A stretch of DNA of 11,989 nucleotides from the NCBI GenBank assembly GCA_018817905.1, contig JAHISS010000049.1:1-11989 (forward strand), given 5' to 3'. The notes beneath the pieces are model-generated. The model was not told where the DNA came from. It ran no database searches and was given only the letters and a program-made list of their open reading frames with translations. Of this stretch, positions 1 to 7,017 are shown one piece after another. The stretch's first letter is position 1. Every line of letters starts with the position of its first letter. Source of the DNA: Nanobdellota archaeon (GTDB taxonomy: Archaea; Nanobdellota; Nanobdellia; Pacearchaeales; GW2011-AR1). A program made the translations under genes and the position numbers.

Positions 1-264
1 CCTTTTTATTTTGTCTTCTTGCCGTCGGGAAAACAGGGTCGGCTTCCCGCTTCTCGGTTTCGTTTTCAAACCTTCAAGTCCTTCTGAGACATATCTTCTT
101 TTCCAAGTAAGAACAGTTTTGTGGTCGCGTTTGACAATCTGACCAACCTCTCTTGAAGTTTTGCCTTCGTAAGAATGAATCAGCATTAAGATTCTCTCTT
201 TTATTTTTCCGTCTTTCTCTTTTTTGTAAACGCTCTTCAGAAAATTTAATTCTTTTTTATTCAT
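1..264 (-). CDS. IS630-like transposase, N-terminal part (cut by window edge)
   Basis: An open frame runs from an ATG at 264 to the window edge without a stop, giving 88 residues. Residues about 20-57 look like a helix-turn-helix (GKTSREVGQIVKRDHKTVLTWKRR), followed by a GLEGL segment and a basic PRSGKP linker at 70-75. This order is typical of the N-terminal DNA-binding part of IS630/Tc1-type transposases. The DDE catalytic domain would lie outside the window, so completeness and activity cannot be judged. A strong Shine-Dalgarno (GGGAGGTG) sits just upstream of the ATG, and an AT-rich TATA-like stretch lies near 291-301. It faces away from a truncated membrane-protein gene, consistent with insertion into that gene. 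A stand-alone HTH regulator is the alternative, but the linker pattern favours a transposase. Confidence 0.7.
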   Translation of the reverse strand, partial: MNKKELNFLKSVYKKEKDGKIKERILMLIHSYEGKTSREVGQIVKRDHKTVLTWKRRYVSEGLEGLKTKPRSGKPTLFSRRQEDKIKR

Positions 265-321
265 GGTTCACCTCCCATGAACAAATAGATTATTTACTAT
301 TTAATCTTTGGGGAGAGATTA

Positions 322-528
322 ATGTCTCTTGCTATAGCTCTTGATTGCATTTTCACAGGAACAATCTTTCCGCTTTATCCGTTCTCAACTTTTGCAATCG
401 GGCTGAACATCGTCAACTATCTTCCACAACCTCTTGATGGCTTGTTCCTTCCATCTTTAGACGCAATTTTACTTTTCCTCTGGCTTGCCTACTTGGAAAT
501 AAAACACAAGGTTAGTGATTTCATTTAG
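322..528 (+). pseudogene. C-terminal remnant of a YdjM/DUF457-like membrane-bound hydrolase
   Basis: This short frame encodes 68 mostly hydrophobic residues and ends in a polar tail (LEIKHKVSDFI). From memory of the family, the order 'LD...G..PLYPFS..GLN....PQPLD......LDAILL' resembles the last third of YdjM/DUF457-type membrane-bound metal-dependent hydrolases, which are normally about 150-200 residues. The N-terminal metal-binding part is missing: upstream the frame hits a stop at 286-288, inside the leader of the transposase-like gene. A gene whose 5' part was replaced by a mobile element explains this best. A GGGGAG stretch upstream of the ATG at 322 could in principle allow translation as a small membrane protein, but that may be chance. 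The family call is pattern memory, not a search result. Confidence 0.45.
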
Positions 529-579
529 GTGATTATAGCATTTCACCACCAAAAAATTAATATTAAAAGTAAAGCCAGG

Positions 580-693
580 TTCCTGATTTTATGATTAAAT
601 GTACAAACATCAGTAATAGTCGTCTGGTTTATGAGATAATTATTTTTAGGGGCTGGGGTGGAAGCGCTTAAACATATTTTTTAAAATAATAAA
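580..693 (+). repeat. Left arm of inverted repeat flanking the phosphodiesterase gene
   Basis: This intergenic segment of about 114 bp matches the reverse complement of 1760-1858. The first 65 bases agree with about six mismatches and one gap, including a perfect 20-base start. After a stretch of about 15-20 bases present only here (GGGGCTGGGGTGGAAGC), similarity resumes in the 'TTAAACATATTTT..AAAATAATAAA' end. A third, partial copy lies at 2802-2890 in this same orientation. It holds no convincing ORF and no tRNA-like fold. Confidence 0.75.
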
Positions 694-788
694 CTACCTT
701 AATACTATGTCTCTGTCGACATTCCATGTAAACTGAAACTAATCGCCTTCATCCAATAACTTCAAACAATCTTGAACTCTTGAAAGCA

Positions 789-797
789 TTTTTATAA
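789..797 (+). promoter_or_regulatory. TATA box of the phosphodiesterase gene
   Basis: The sequence TTTTTATAA is centred about 25 bp upstream of the ATG at 818. There is no Shine-Dalgarno in between, so transcription would start at or near the ATG and give a leaderless mRNA. Confidence 0.55.
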
Positions 798-817
798 CAT
801 TTCCTAATTCCTGAAAC

Positions 818-1702
818 ATGAACCTTAAAAGAATCAGCGCAGTAGCAACATCGTTTTTCTTAGTCGGATTTGTCGTGTTCACTATCGGATTTGTCCCAAG
901 CATAGAAAGAGTTATTGCAGAAGAAATCGTTCTTGGCGCTCACCGCGGAAATTCTGTCGACTACATTGAAAACACATTGCCGGCTTTTCAAAGCGCGTTG
1001 GACGAGGACAAATACAGCTTCATAGAATTCGACGTTCAGTATACAAAAGACAACGTGCTAATCGTCCACCACGATAAAAACCTGATAAGACTTCAGCAAA
1101 AAGCTTACTGGATTGAAGACCTAACGTATGAAGAACTCTTAAACATCAGCGATTACCACATTCCAACTTATGAAGAAGTCATGGATTTGATTAACAGCAA
1201 AAAGCCAGTGAATATTGAAATAAAATCACAGGGAAATCTATCTGATGACAAAGAGATAGCTGACTTTATAGTTTCAAACTGCATTGAGCGGGGAATTCTT
1301 GCAAGCACGCTAATCAGTTCAATTTCAAACGACGTCATTTCCCACGTCAAAGAAAACTATCCAAAATCAAAAACCGGAAAAGTCTACTACATAACAGAAA
1401 GCACGTTTTTCCATTTCGATACGTTAACAGCAGAATTATACAAAAAAATGGAAGAAACAGACGCAGATTACTTAATGTTGCATGGCTCTAATCTTAGAAA
1501 TTACAACTCCTTGAAAAAACTTCTGCCAGAAGACAAAACTCTCGTCATTTGGTATTTCAGCGACGAGATGTATGTTGTCCAACCGAAAGAAGAATGCTGG
1601 GTTTTCAAACTAAAAGCATTAAAAAAAATTGGAGAACAAACTGCCTTTGCAGGCGACCGCGCATTCAGTTCGTCAAAGAACTCGTGCTTGTGGTGGTGTT
1701 AG
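818..1702 (+). CDS. Membrane-anchored glycerophosphodiester phosphodiesterase
   Basis: The 294-residue protein has an N-terminal hydrophobic segment (about residues 8-28), either a signal anchor or a signal peptide, placing the enzyme outside the membrane. The GDPD fold then follows. The AHRG motif holds His42, and ENTLPAF lies at 51-57. The acidic FIEFDV at 68-73 supplies metal ligands, HHD at 84-86 gives the second catalytic His, and NIEIK follows near residue 130. Family members hydrolyse glycerophosphodiesters to glycerol phosphate and an alcohol; which lipid head group is used here cannot be told. The last 60 residues are odd: the usual 'GVDGIITD'-like end is not evident, and the chain ends in a Cys/Trp-rich tail (NSCLWWC). 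A run of A's near 1618-1627 could hide a frameshift. The gene stands alone with its own TATA box between the arms of an inverted repeat. Confidence 0.85.
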   Translation: MNLKRISAVATSFFLVGFVVFTIGFVPSIERVIAEEIVLGAHRGNSVDYIENTLPAFQSALDEDKYSFIEFDVQYTKDNVLIVHHDKNLIRLQQKAYWIEDLTYEELLNISDYHIPTYEEVMDLINSKKPVNIEIKSQGNLSDDKEIADFIVSNCIERGILASTLISSISNDVISHVKENYPKSKTGKVYYITESTFFHFDTLTAELYKKMEETDADYLMLHGSNLRNYNSLKKLLPEDKTLVIWYFSDEMYVVQPKEECWVFKLKALKKIGEQTAFAGDRAFSSSKNSCLWWC

Positions 1703-1746
1703 TATTTGTCAACTCATAACCTACTTCGTCATGGTAACTGTAAAGC

Positions 1747-1787
1747 TGTTTTCTCATTTTTATTATTTTAAACAAAATATGTTTAAA
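1747..1787 (+). terminator. T-rich 3' end with palindrome downstream of the phosphodiesterase gene
   Basis: Starting 45 bases after the stop codon there are several T-rich runs (1749-1769), a typical setting for archaeal termination at oligo-T. They overlap a perfect 8-bp palindrome with a 5-base loop (TTTAAACA at 1767-1774, TGTTTAAA at 1780-1787). The palindrome belongs to the right arm of the inverted repeat. Confidence 0.3.
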
Positions 1788-1858
1788 CACCCAAAATGAT
1801 TATCCCATAAACAGACGACTATTGTTGATGTTTGAATATTTAATCATAAAATCAGGAA
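1760..1858 (-). repeat. Right arm of inverted repeat flanking the phosphodiesterase gene
   Basis: Read on the minus strand, this segment matches 580-693 at roughly 90% over the first 65 bases, then again in the AT-rich end; the G-rich middle of the left arm is deleted here. The rest of the gap to the ATPase gene (1859-2013) has no ORF I can defend. Around 1936-1962 it holds a weaker resemblance (AATAATTACTTTTAGGATAGTGG) to the core of the left arm. Confidence 0.75.
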
Positions 1859-2013
1859 TTAGATGTTATAGTTGCTCGTCATGTTATTCGTCTAATAAAA
1901 AACGATTAAGTGGCAAATCAGAGTAGATAGATTTTGGAATAATTACTTTTAGGATAGTGGAATTTAATTTGGCAAATGTCGTTTGGTTCTACAGATTTCA
2001 TCTAACCACAAAT

Positions 2014-2021
2014 CTTTTTAA
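2014..2021 (+). promoter_or_regulatory. TATA box of the ABC ATPase gene
   Basis: CTTTTTAA is centred about 26 bp upstream of the ATG at 2044. This supports 2044 as the start, since an upstream in-frame ATG at 1957 would lie before the promoter. Confidence 0.55.
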
Positions 2022-2043
2022 CTCCTGCTTTCTCAGATTAAAC

Positions 2044-2760
2044 ATGACAACTCTAATAGAATTGGAAAACGTAAAAAAATACTACGAAATGGGCGACAAT
2101 ATTGTGAAAGCTGTTGACGGAGTTTCTATGAAAATCGAGAAGGGTGACTTTGTCGCAATCATGGGCCCAAGCGGAAGCGGAAAAAGCACAGCAATGAACC
2201 TCGTCGGCTCTCTTGACTTGGCAACTAAAGGAGACATTTATCTAGACAACAAAGACATCGAACACCTGGACGAATCCGAGCTTGCGCAGGTTCGCGGAAA
2301 GAAAATCGGTTTCATCTTTCAGAGCTTCAATCTCATTAACAACCTGACAGCAAAAGAAAACGTCATGCTCCCAATGCTTTTCCAAGACATGGAGAAAGAA
2401 GACCGGGAAGACCGAGCAGAAAAATTGCTTAGCATGGTTGAGCTCGGAGATAGAATGGGCCATTACCCGACCCAGCTTTCTGGAGGGCAGCAGCAGAGAG
2501 TTGCAATAGCGCGCGCCTTGGCAAACGAACCAGAAGTTATCCTAGCCGACGAGCCAACAGGAAACCTCGACACAAAAACCGGGGATCTTGTCATGGAGTT
2601 CTTGGAAAAATTCAACAAAAAAGGCGAAACAGTTATCATGGTAACGCACGACCCAGACGTCGCATTAAAACACGCCAAGACAATTTATTGGATGCGCGAC
2701 GGAAAAATAGAAAAAGTCACGAAGAGAGTTGGGGCGAAGTGGACGAAGGTTAAGGGATAG
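2044..2760 (+). CDS. ABC transporter ATP-binding protein (MacB/LolD type)
   Basis: This 238-residue cytoplasmic ATPase powers a MacB/LolCDE-type transporter. All nucleotide-binding elements are intact: Walker A GPSGSGKST at 41-49, Q-loop Gln93 (FIFQSFN), signature LSGGQQQ at 145-151, Walker B VILADE ending in Glu170 followed by PTGNLD, and switch His202 (VTHD). The QQQ signature and PTGNLD D-loop are typical of the LolD/MacB/FtsE subfamily, whose partners are FtsX-like permeases; two such permeases lie downstream. The frame is open back to an ATG at 1957, but those 29 extra residues lack family similarity, fall in intergenic repeat DNA and precede the TATA box, so 2044 is preferred. The gene is separated from the permeases by a 389-bp gap with a new promoter, so its transcript may be separate. 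Confidence 0.93.
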   Translation: MTTLIELENVKKYYEMGDNIVKAVDGVSMKIEKGDFVAIMGPSGSGKSTAMNLVGSLDLATKGDIYLDNKDIEHLDESELAQVRGKKIGFIFQSFNLINNLTAKENVMLPMLFQDMEKEDREDRAEKLLSMVELGDRMGHYPTQLSGGQQQRVAIARALANEPEVILADEPTGNLDTKTGDLVMEFLEKFNKKGETVIMVTHDPDVALKHAKTIYWMRDGKIEKVTKRVGAKWTKVKG

Positions 2761-2797
2761 TTTTTTTGTAACTGTAAGGGCAAATCCATTTGCTTTA
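2761..2797 (+). terminator. Probable terminator after the ABC ATPase gene
   Basis: Seven T's follow the stop codon directly (2761-2767). A near-perfect small hairpin, GCAAAT/ATTTGC at 2780-2793, is followed by a T-rich TTTATTG. Oligo-T runs are the known archaeal termination signal; the role of the hairpin is uncertain. Confidence 0.35.
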
Positions 2798-2801
2798 TTG
2801 T

Positions 2802-2890
2802 TAAACATACAAACATCGATAATAAAAATCCCCTCAGCTACGATAATTACGATTCTGGTTTATGAGATAATTATTTTTGGGGCGGGGCTC
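2802..2890 (+). repeat. Third, interrupted copy of the intergenic repeat
   Basis: The part near 2803-2824 matches the 'AAATGTACAAACATCAGTAATA' portion of the left arm near 598-619 with four mismatches. The part at 2854-2878 is identical over 25 bases to 623-647, followed by a G-rich run (GGGGCGGGG). About 30 extra bases (2825-2853) separate the two matching parts. It has the same orientation as the copy at 580-693. Confidence 0.7.
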
Positions 2891-2984
2891 AGTATATTTT
2901 GTTCAGAAAGGGATTTTTTCAATAAATCAAAAAAACTCCTAAATGCATAACAAATAATATATCTCAAAATTAATTTAGCCCATA

Positions 2985-3075
2985 AGATAGATTTGAATAG
3001 TAGTTATCAGAAAATATTTTTTGGTAAGCAGGAGTAATCTTGCAATTTTCTAAGTTAACAAACCGAATTAATAAA
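2985..3075 (+). repeat. Second-group intergenic repeat, copy 1
   Basis: The stretch with TTATCAGAAAATATTTTTTGG at 3004-3024 resembles the minus strand of 8178-8210 (TTATCAAAAAATATTTTTTGG). Its downstream end (AACAAACCGAATTA near 3057-3070) resembles the minus strand of 11295-11310 (AACAAAACGAATTA). This suggests a diverged repeat of about 90 bp. The remainder of the gap 2891-3120 shows no gene. Confidence 0.4.
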
Positions 3076-3121
3076 CTACAATTTTTCACCACTCTCCCCC
3101 AATAAACTTTCACGAAAAACC

Positions 3122-3128
3122 TTTTAAA
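3122..3128 (+). promoter_or_regulatory. TATA box of the first COG1361-type gene
   Basis: TTTTAAA is centred 25 bp upstream of the ATG at 3150, with no Shine-Dalgarno in between. A leaderless transcript is expected; it may continue through the downstream 105-residue gene and the permeases. Confidence 0.55.
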
Positions 3129-3149
3129 CCGCATTCCTCAAGAACAATT

Positions 3150-4001
3150 ATGAAGAAAATAATTTCCATACTCTTCCTACTAGCTCTCCAGCTTACTTTT
3201 ACATCTGCAGTAATAATCAACTCAATTGACACTTCGGAAATTTCTCCAGGAGGAGAAGGCCTGATTAAGATTGAAATCAAAAACATCTTAGACGACAACG
3301 CAAAAGATATTTACTTATCACTTAATTTCGAAGCGCTTCAGCTTATTCCAATTGGAACATCAACCCAATCAATCGACGAAATCGATGAAGACGATGAAGA
3401 AGATTTTTATTTCAGGATAAAAGCGTCAAACGATATTACTCCAGGCGACTATAAAATCCCATACACATTATCTTACGAAGTCGACAACGAAGAAAAAACT
3501 CACTCTGGAACAATCGGCATAAAAGTTTCTGCAAATCCTGACTTGGTTTTTTCAATTGACACAAGCAGCGCAATCCAGAATCAGCAAGGACGGATTACAT
3601 TCAAACTAATAAACAAAGGATTCTCCGACGCAAGATTCGTTTCAATAAAAATTTTCCCAGACGGCTACACTTTGCTTTCAGATGACGAAGAATACATTGG
3701 AGAAATACAATCAGACGATTTTGAAACCGCAAACTTCGACGTTATTTTCAAAGACCTCAACGCAGATTTCGTAGCAATTGTAGAATATAAAAATTTCAAC
3801 AACGAAAAAATAATTAAAAACATAAACCTGCCGATAAGAGTTTACTCCCAAGAAAAAGCACTTGAACTAGGCCTGATTCAAAAAAGCAAAACCACAACTT
3901 ACATCATCACAGCTGTTGTGATAATTTTAGTTTTCATAATTTGGCGAAGCTGGAAGAAAAGAAGAAGGATGAAAAAGAGTATGAAGGAATCCCAGAGGTA
4001 A
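3150..4001 (+). CDS. COG1361-type surface protein with Ig-like domains, likely ABC partner
   Basis: The 283-residue protein starts with a signal peptide (MKKIISILFLLALQLTFTSA, residues 1-20). Two beta-rich Ig-like segments follow. The first (about 22-125) opens with SPGGEGLIKIEIKN; the second (about 128-235) contains the typical 'RITFKLINKGFSDA' pattern. A single membrane helix (about 251-265) and a very basic cytoplasmic tail (KKRRRMKK) end the chain. The protein therefore faces outward and is anchored at its C-terminus. This is the layout of archaeal COG1361 'S-layer-like' proteins. Lying just upstream of MacB-type permeases, it is a plausible extracytoplasmic partner of the transporter, perhaps binding substrate or bridging to the cell surface; that role is inference. 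The next ATG is one base after its stop, so the two genes are translationally close. Confidence 0.75.
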   Translation: MKKIISILFLLALQLTFTSAVIINSIDTSEISPGGEGLIKIEIKNILDDNAKDIYLSLNFEALQLIPIGTSTQSIDEIDEDDEEDFYFRIKASNDITPGDYKIPYTLSYEVDNEEKTHSGTIGIKVSANPDLVFSIDTSSAIQNQQGRITFKLINKGFSDARFVSIKIFPDGYTLLSDDEEYIGEIQSDDFETANFDVIFKDLNADFVAIVEYKNFNNEKIIKNINLPIRVYSQEKALELGLIQKSKTTTYIITAVVIILVFIIWRSWKKRRRMKKSMKESQR

Positions 4002-4002
4002 A

Positions 4003-4320
4003 ATGGAAAGAAGAGATTTTTTGACAATATTTGAAGTTGATAAGTTTGGAACTTCTAAAAGAATGTATCAGGGACCTGGAACAATCAGGGAATGGAAAAA
4101 AAATTTGAAAGAAGAACCAAAACATCCACATTATGATTTAAAGCAATTAACTTTCGAAGACACACCAAACGGACCAACTATAAGAATTACAGACATTTGT
4201 TTGCACGACTCTTTGGATTATAAACTGCAAGGATTTCGTCAATCATTTTATCCGGCTGACGAGGAAACTTGCAAATCCCTTGTACATGCATTGTTAGAGT
4301 TGGAACAAAAAAGGAGGTAG
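4003..4320 (+). CDS. Conserved-looking 105-residue cytoplasmic protein of unknown function
   Basis: I do not recognise a family. The protein is soluble and charged, with no signal peptide, membrane helix or cysteine cluster (two isolated Cys near the C-terminal half). It has a GPGTIREWKK segment near residues 24-33, a probable beta-rich middle (PTIRITDICLHD) and a C-terminal helix (ETCKSLVHALLELEQKRR). The start is supported by an AGAGGT Shine-Dalgarno a few bases upstream that overlaps the end of the preceding gene; the stop-to-start gap is one base. Its place inside the transporter locus, between the surface protein and the permeases, suggests co-expression with them. The promoter for the permeases appears to start 18 bases after its stop. 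It uses more T-ending codons than its neighbours, so a later insertion into the locus is possible. Confidence 0.7.
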   Translation: MERRDFLTIFEVDKFGTSKRMYQGPGTIREWKKNLKEEPKHPHYDLKQLTFEDTPNGPTIRITDICLHDSLDYKLQGFRQSFYPADEETCKSLVHALLELEQKRR

Positions 4321-4337
4321 CGTCCTTAGGCAAAAAC

Positions 4338-4345
4338 CTAAAAGG
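4338..4345 (+). promoter_or_regulatory. TATA-like box upstream of the first permease
   Basis: CTAAAAGG is centred about 25 bp upstream of the ATG at 4366, matching the spacing at the other genes. It suggests the permease pair can be transcribed independently as a leaderless mRNA, and supports ATG 4366 over TTG 4351. Confidence 0.4.
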
Positions 4346-4365
4346 ATTAATTGTTTCTGAATTCC

Positions 4366-5583
4366 ATGTTAAGCGATTATTTTTACCTTGCATTCAAGAA
4401 CGTCAGGAAAAGAGGAATCCGTTCGTGGCTGACAATCTTGGGAATCTTCATCGGGATTGCTGCAGTTGTTTCTTTAGTCAGTTTAGGCAATGGTTTGCAA
4501 GCTGCAATAAACGCGCAGTTTGGCATAAGCTCTACAGAAGTCATCACAGTCCAAGCCGGCGGATTGACAGCATACGGCCCACCTGGAAGCGGCGTTATCG
4601 ACCCGTTAGTCGTAGAAGACGTTGAAGAAATAGGAAAGCTGAGCAGCGTAAAGAGAGCAGTTAGGAGAAATATTCGAACAGGAAAATTAGAGTATAACGA
4701 CATAACAGTATTCGGGATGGCTATTGACGTTCCTGACGGCGAAGAAAGAGATTTTGTTTACGAAGTCCTTGATGCAAAGGTGGAAACCGGAAGACTGCTA
4801 AAAGACGGCGATGACAAAAAAGTCGTGTTAGGATACAACTTCTACGTGGACAAAGTGGGCCTGAGTAAAATCGTCGAACCTGGAGATAAAGTCTTAATAG
4901 ACGATGAAAGCTTTGAAGTTGTAGGAATTTTCGAAAAAAAAGGAAGTTTCATCTTCGATAATATAGTTTTAATGAATGCAAAACCCATGCAAGATCTTAT
5001 TGGCTACGGAGACGAAGTAGATACAATTGCTGTCCAGGTAAAGGACAAGGACGAAATGGAGCTTGTAAAGGAAGACATTGAAAAGCTGATGCGAAAAAGG
5101 CGGGACGTTAAAAAGGGCGAAGAAGATTTTGAAGTCTCAACGCCAGAGGGCGCAATGGAGCAGGTAAACAGCGTCCTTAACGGCGTCAAAATTTTCATTT
5201 CAATGATTGCAGTAATTTCAATTATCGTTGGAACAATCGGAATAGTCAATACAATGAGCACCGCGGTTTTAGAAAGGAGAAAAGACATCGGGATAATGAA
5301 AGCAATCGGCGCAAAAAACAAACACATATTCACATTATTCCTGATTGAATCAGGCCTTCTCGGTTTGGCTGGCGGAATCCTGGGAGTTGCGGTAGGAGTC
5401 GCAGTAGGCTACTTCGGAACAATTGGAATCGGAAATTATATAGGTTCTACTCTCAAACCGCAAATAGACATTTTCTGGGTCATCACGCCAATAATCGGAA
5501 GTTTTATTTTAGGAGGCCTTGCCGGAATCGTTCCAGCAATGCAGGCAGCGAGACAACACCCAGTGGAGGCATTAAGAGGATAA
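4366..5583 (+). CDS. MacB/FtsX-family ABC transporter permease 1
   Basis: From ATG 4366 the protein has 405 residues and opens with the family signature MLSDYFYLAFKNVRKRGIRS. The first membrane helix (about 19-42, TILGIFIGIAAVVSLVSLG) leads into a large extracytoplasmic MacB-PCD domain (about 45-270). Three more helices follow: about 279-303 (ISMIAVISIIVGTIGIVNTM), 325-355 and 367-395. The short segment VLERRKDIGIMKAIGAK between helices 2 and 3 is the classic coupling region that contacts the ATPase, and the chain ends in the equally typical ARQHPVEALRG. This topology belongs to mechanotransmission-type ABC systems that act on envelope lipids, lipoproteins or peptides without a classical channel. 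A TTG at 4351 with a weak Shine-Dalgarno would add five residues. Its stop overlaps the next start codon by one base. Confidence 0.9.
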   Translation: MLSDYFYLAFKNVRKRGIRSWLTILGIFIGIAAVVSLVSLGNGLQAAINAQFGISSTEVITVQAGGLTAYGPPGSGVIDPLVVEDVEEIGKLSSVKRAVRRNIRTGKLEYNDITVFGMAIDVPDGEERDFVYEVLDAKVETGRLLKDGDDKKVVLGYNFYVDKVGLSKIVEPGDKVLIDDESFEVVGIFEKKGSFIFDNIVLMNAKPMQDLIGYGDEVDTIAVQVKDKDEMELVKEDIEKLMRKRRDVKKGEEDFEVSTPEGAMEQVNSVLNGVKIFISMIAVISIIVGTIGIVNTMSTAVLERRKDIGIMKAIGAKNKHIFTLFLIESGLLGLAGGILGVAVGVAVGYFGTIGIGNYIGSTLKPQIDIFWVITPIIGSFILGGLAGIVPAMQAARQHPVEALRG

Positions 5584-6794
5584 TGGTAATCAGTAAAGAG
5601 CTAATAAATTATTCATTGAAAAATCTCTGGCAGAGCCGGGGCCGAAGCTTTATGACCATCCTTTCAATCTTCGTAGGAATTACAACAATCTTTATTTTCA
5701 TTAGTTTTGGCTGGGGCCTTTACGATTACACAGAATCATTTCAAAGCAGTTCATCAGTCGATAAGGTGATGATTCAAGCAAAAGGCATGGGCGCTCCCGG
5801 CTTAGACGACACGTTCAAACTAACTGACGACGATTTAGAAGCCATAGAAAAAGTTGCAGGAGTTTTCGAAGCCAGCGGCTCTTATTTCCGCGCAGCACAA
5901 GTCGAAAAAGGAACAGAACAGAAATACATTTTTTTTATAAGTTATGACCCCAAAAAGCCGATAATGATGGAACTCTCCAACATAGATATAGAAGAAGGTC
6001 GCTGGCTCAGGAACGGAGAAGCAGGGAGAGTCATCGCAGGATACAACTATTTAATCCCGGGAAGAATTTTCCCAGACCAGTATGCTCTCGGAGACATGAT
6101 AAAAATAGATGGAAAAAAGATGAGAATTGTAGGATTCTTAGAAGAAGTTGGTAATCCTGCAGACGACTCTCAAATCTATATAACCAATGATTACATGGAA
6201 GAACTATACGCAGACGACAATCTTTCCTACGGAATGTTAATCGCAAGAGTCGACGTCAAAAACATCGACGAAATTATCGCGAAAATAGAAAAAAACCTGC
6301 GGAAGGAGCGCGGCCTGGAAGAAGGACAGGAAGATTTCTACGTCCAGTCATTTCAAGACCTGATTGAATCTTTCGCAATCGCACTAAATGTGATAATCGC
6401 CTTTGTCATTCTTATCGCCCTGATTTCAGTCGTTGTTTCTGCAGTTAACACAGCCAACACAATGGTAACTTCGGTCTTAGAAAGAATTAAGGAAATCGGA
6501 ATAATGAAATCTGTCGGCGCTCAAAACTCAGAAATCTTCAAAGTATTTTTATTCGAATCTGCCTTCCTTGGTTTTGTGGCCGGCGTCTTAGGCGTGGCGT
6601 TGGGCTGGCTTGTGAGTTACATAGCTGGAGTTATTCTGGACAATTTCGGCTGGGGCTTCCTCTCACCCCACTTTTCCGCATCTCTTTTCTTGGGATGCAT
6701 AGCATTCGCAACTCTCACCGGAGCAATCTCAGGCGCTTGGCCGGCGTGGAGCGCTTCAAAGATTAGGCCTGTTGATGCGTTGAGGTATGAATAA
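5583..6794 (+). CDS. MacB/FtsX-family ABC transporter permease 2
   Basis: This 403-residue paralogue of the preceding permease has the same order. The N-terminal motif ELINYSLKNLWQSRGRSFMT leads into helix 1 (about 24-47). An extracytoplasmic domain (about 50-270) comes next, then helices 2-4 (about 272-296, 320-352, 364-390). The coupling segment VLERIKEIGIMKSVGAQ and the end ASKIRPVDALRYE are both present. Start and stop overlap with permease 1 (TAATG at 5581-5585), and a GAGG lies just before the start, so the two are translationally coupled. The two chains probably form a heterodimer served by the single ATPase gene upstream, as LolC and LolE do. The two extracytoplasmic domains have diverged clearly, which suggests an asymmetric substrate or partner interface (inference). 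Confidence 0.9.
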   Translation: MVISKELINYSLKNLWQSRGRSFMTILSIFVGITTIFIFISFGWGLYDYTESFQSSSSVDKVMIQAKGMGAPGLDDTFKLTDDDLEAIEKVAGVFEASGSYFRAAQVEKGTEQKYIFFISYDPKKPIMMELSNIDIEEGRWLRNGEAGRVIAGYNYLIPGRIFPDQYALGDMIKIDGKKMRIVGFLEEVGNPADDSQIYITNDYMEELYADDNLSYGMLIARVDVKNIDEIIAKIEKNLRKERGLEEGQEDFYVQSFQDLIESFAIALNVIIAFVILIALISVVVSAVNTANTMVTSVLERIKEIGIMKSVGAQNSEIFKVFLFESAFLGFVAGVLGVALGWLVSYIAGVILDNFGWGFLSPHFSASLFLGCIAFATLTGAISGAWPAWSASKIRPVDALRYE

Positions 6795-7017
6795 TTAATT
6801 TTCTTTCTGCAGTAATAATTAATTTTTGGTGATTAGTGTAATTTTGCACTAACTAAACTTAACATTTTCATTTAACGCTCTAAATAGCCAGATATAGCAC
6901 TTCTGATTTGCAAACAATATCTGACAAATATCGATAGACAGAAAAGGATAAATTTATGATGTTAAATTATCTGGTTTTGCTATAATCGCAATTATTTATC
7001 TAATTAAAATTCAATAT

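Noticed and set aside
320..372. Minus-strand reading (...MQSRAIARDINLSPK...) resembling a helix-turn-helix start
   Set aside because: It is short, broken by stops on both sides, and antisense to the better-supported hydrolase fragment.
649..662. G-rich run (GGGGCTGGGGTGG) as a G-quadruplex
   Set aside because: It has only three clear G-runs, so four-strand folding within this stretch is not supported.
1957..2043. Upstream ATG that would lengthen the ABC ATPase by 29 residues
   Set aside because: The extra residues are hydrophobic and unlike the family, lie before the TATA box at 2014-2021, and overlap intergenic repeat-like DNA.
2729..2950. Plus-strand frame of 73 residues overlapping the ATPase 3' end
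   Set aside because: It starts inside the ATPase gene and runs across a terminator and the intergenic repeat; there is no ribosome binding site or recognisable protein pattern.
4351..4365. TTG start for permease 1 with AAAGGA a few bases upstream
   Set aside because: It adds only five residues. ATG 4366 gives the canonical family N-terminus and fits the promoter spacing; TTG remains possible but less likely.
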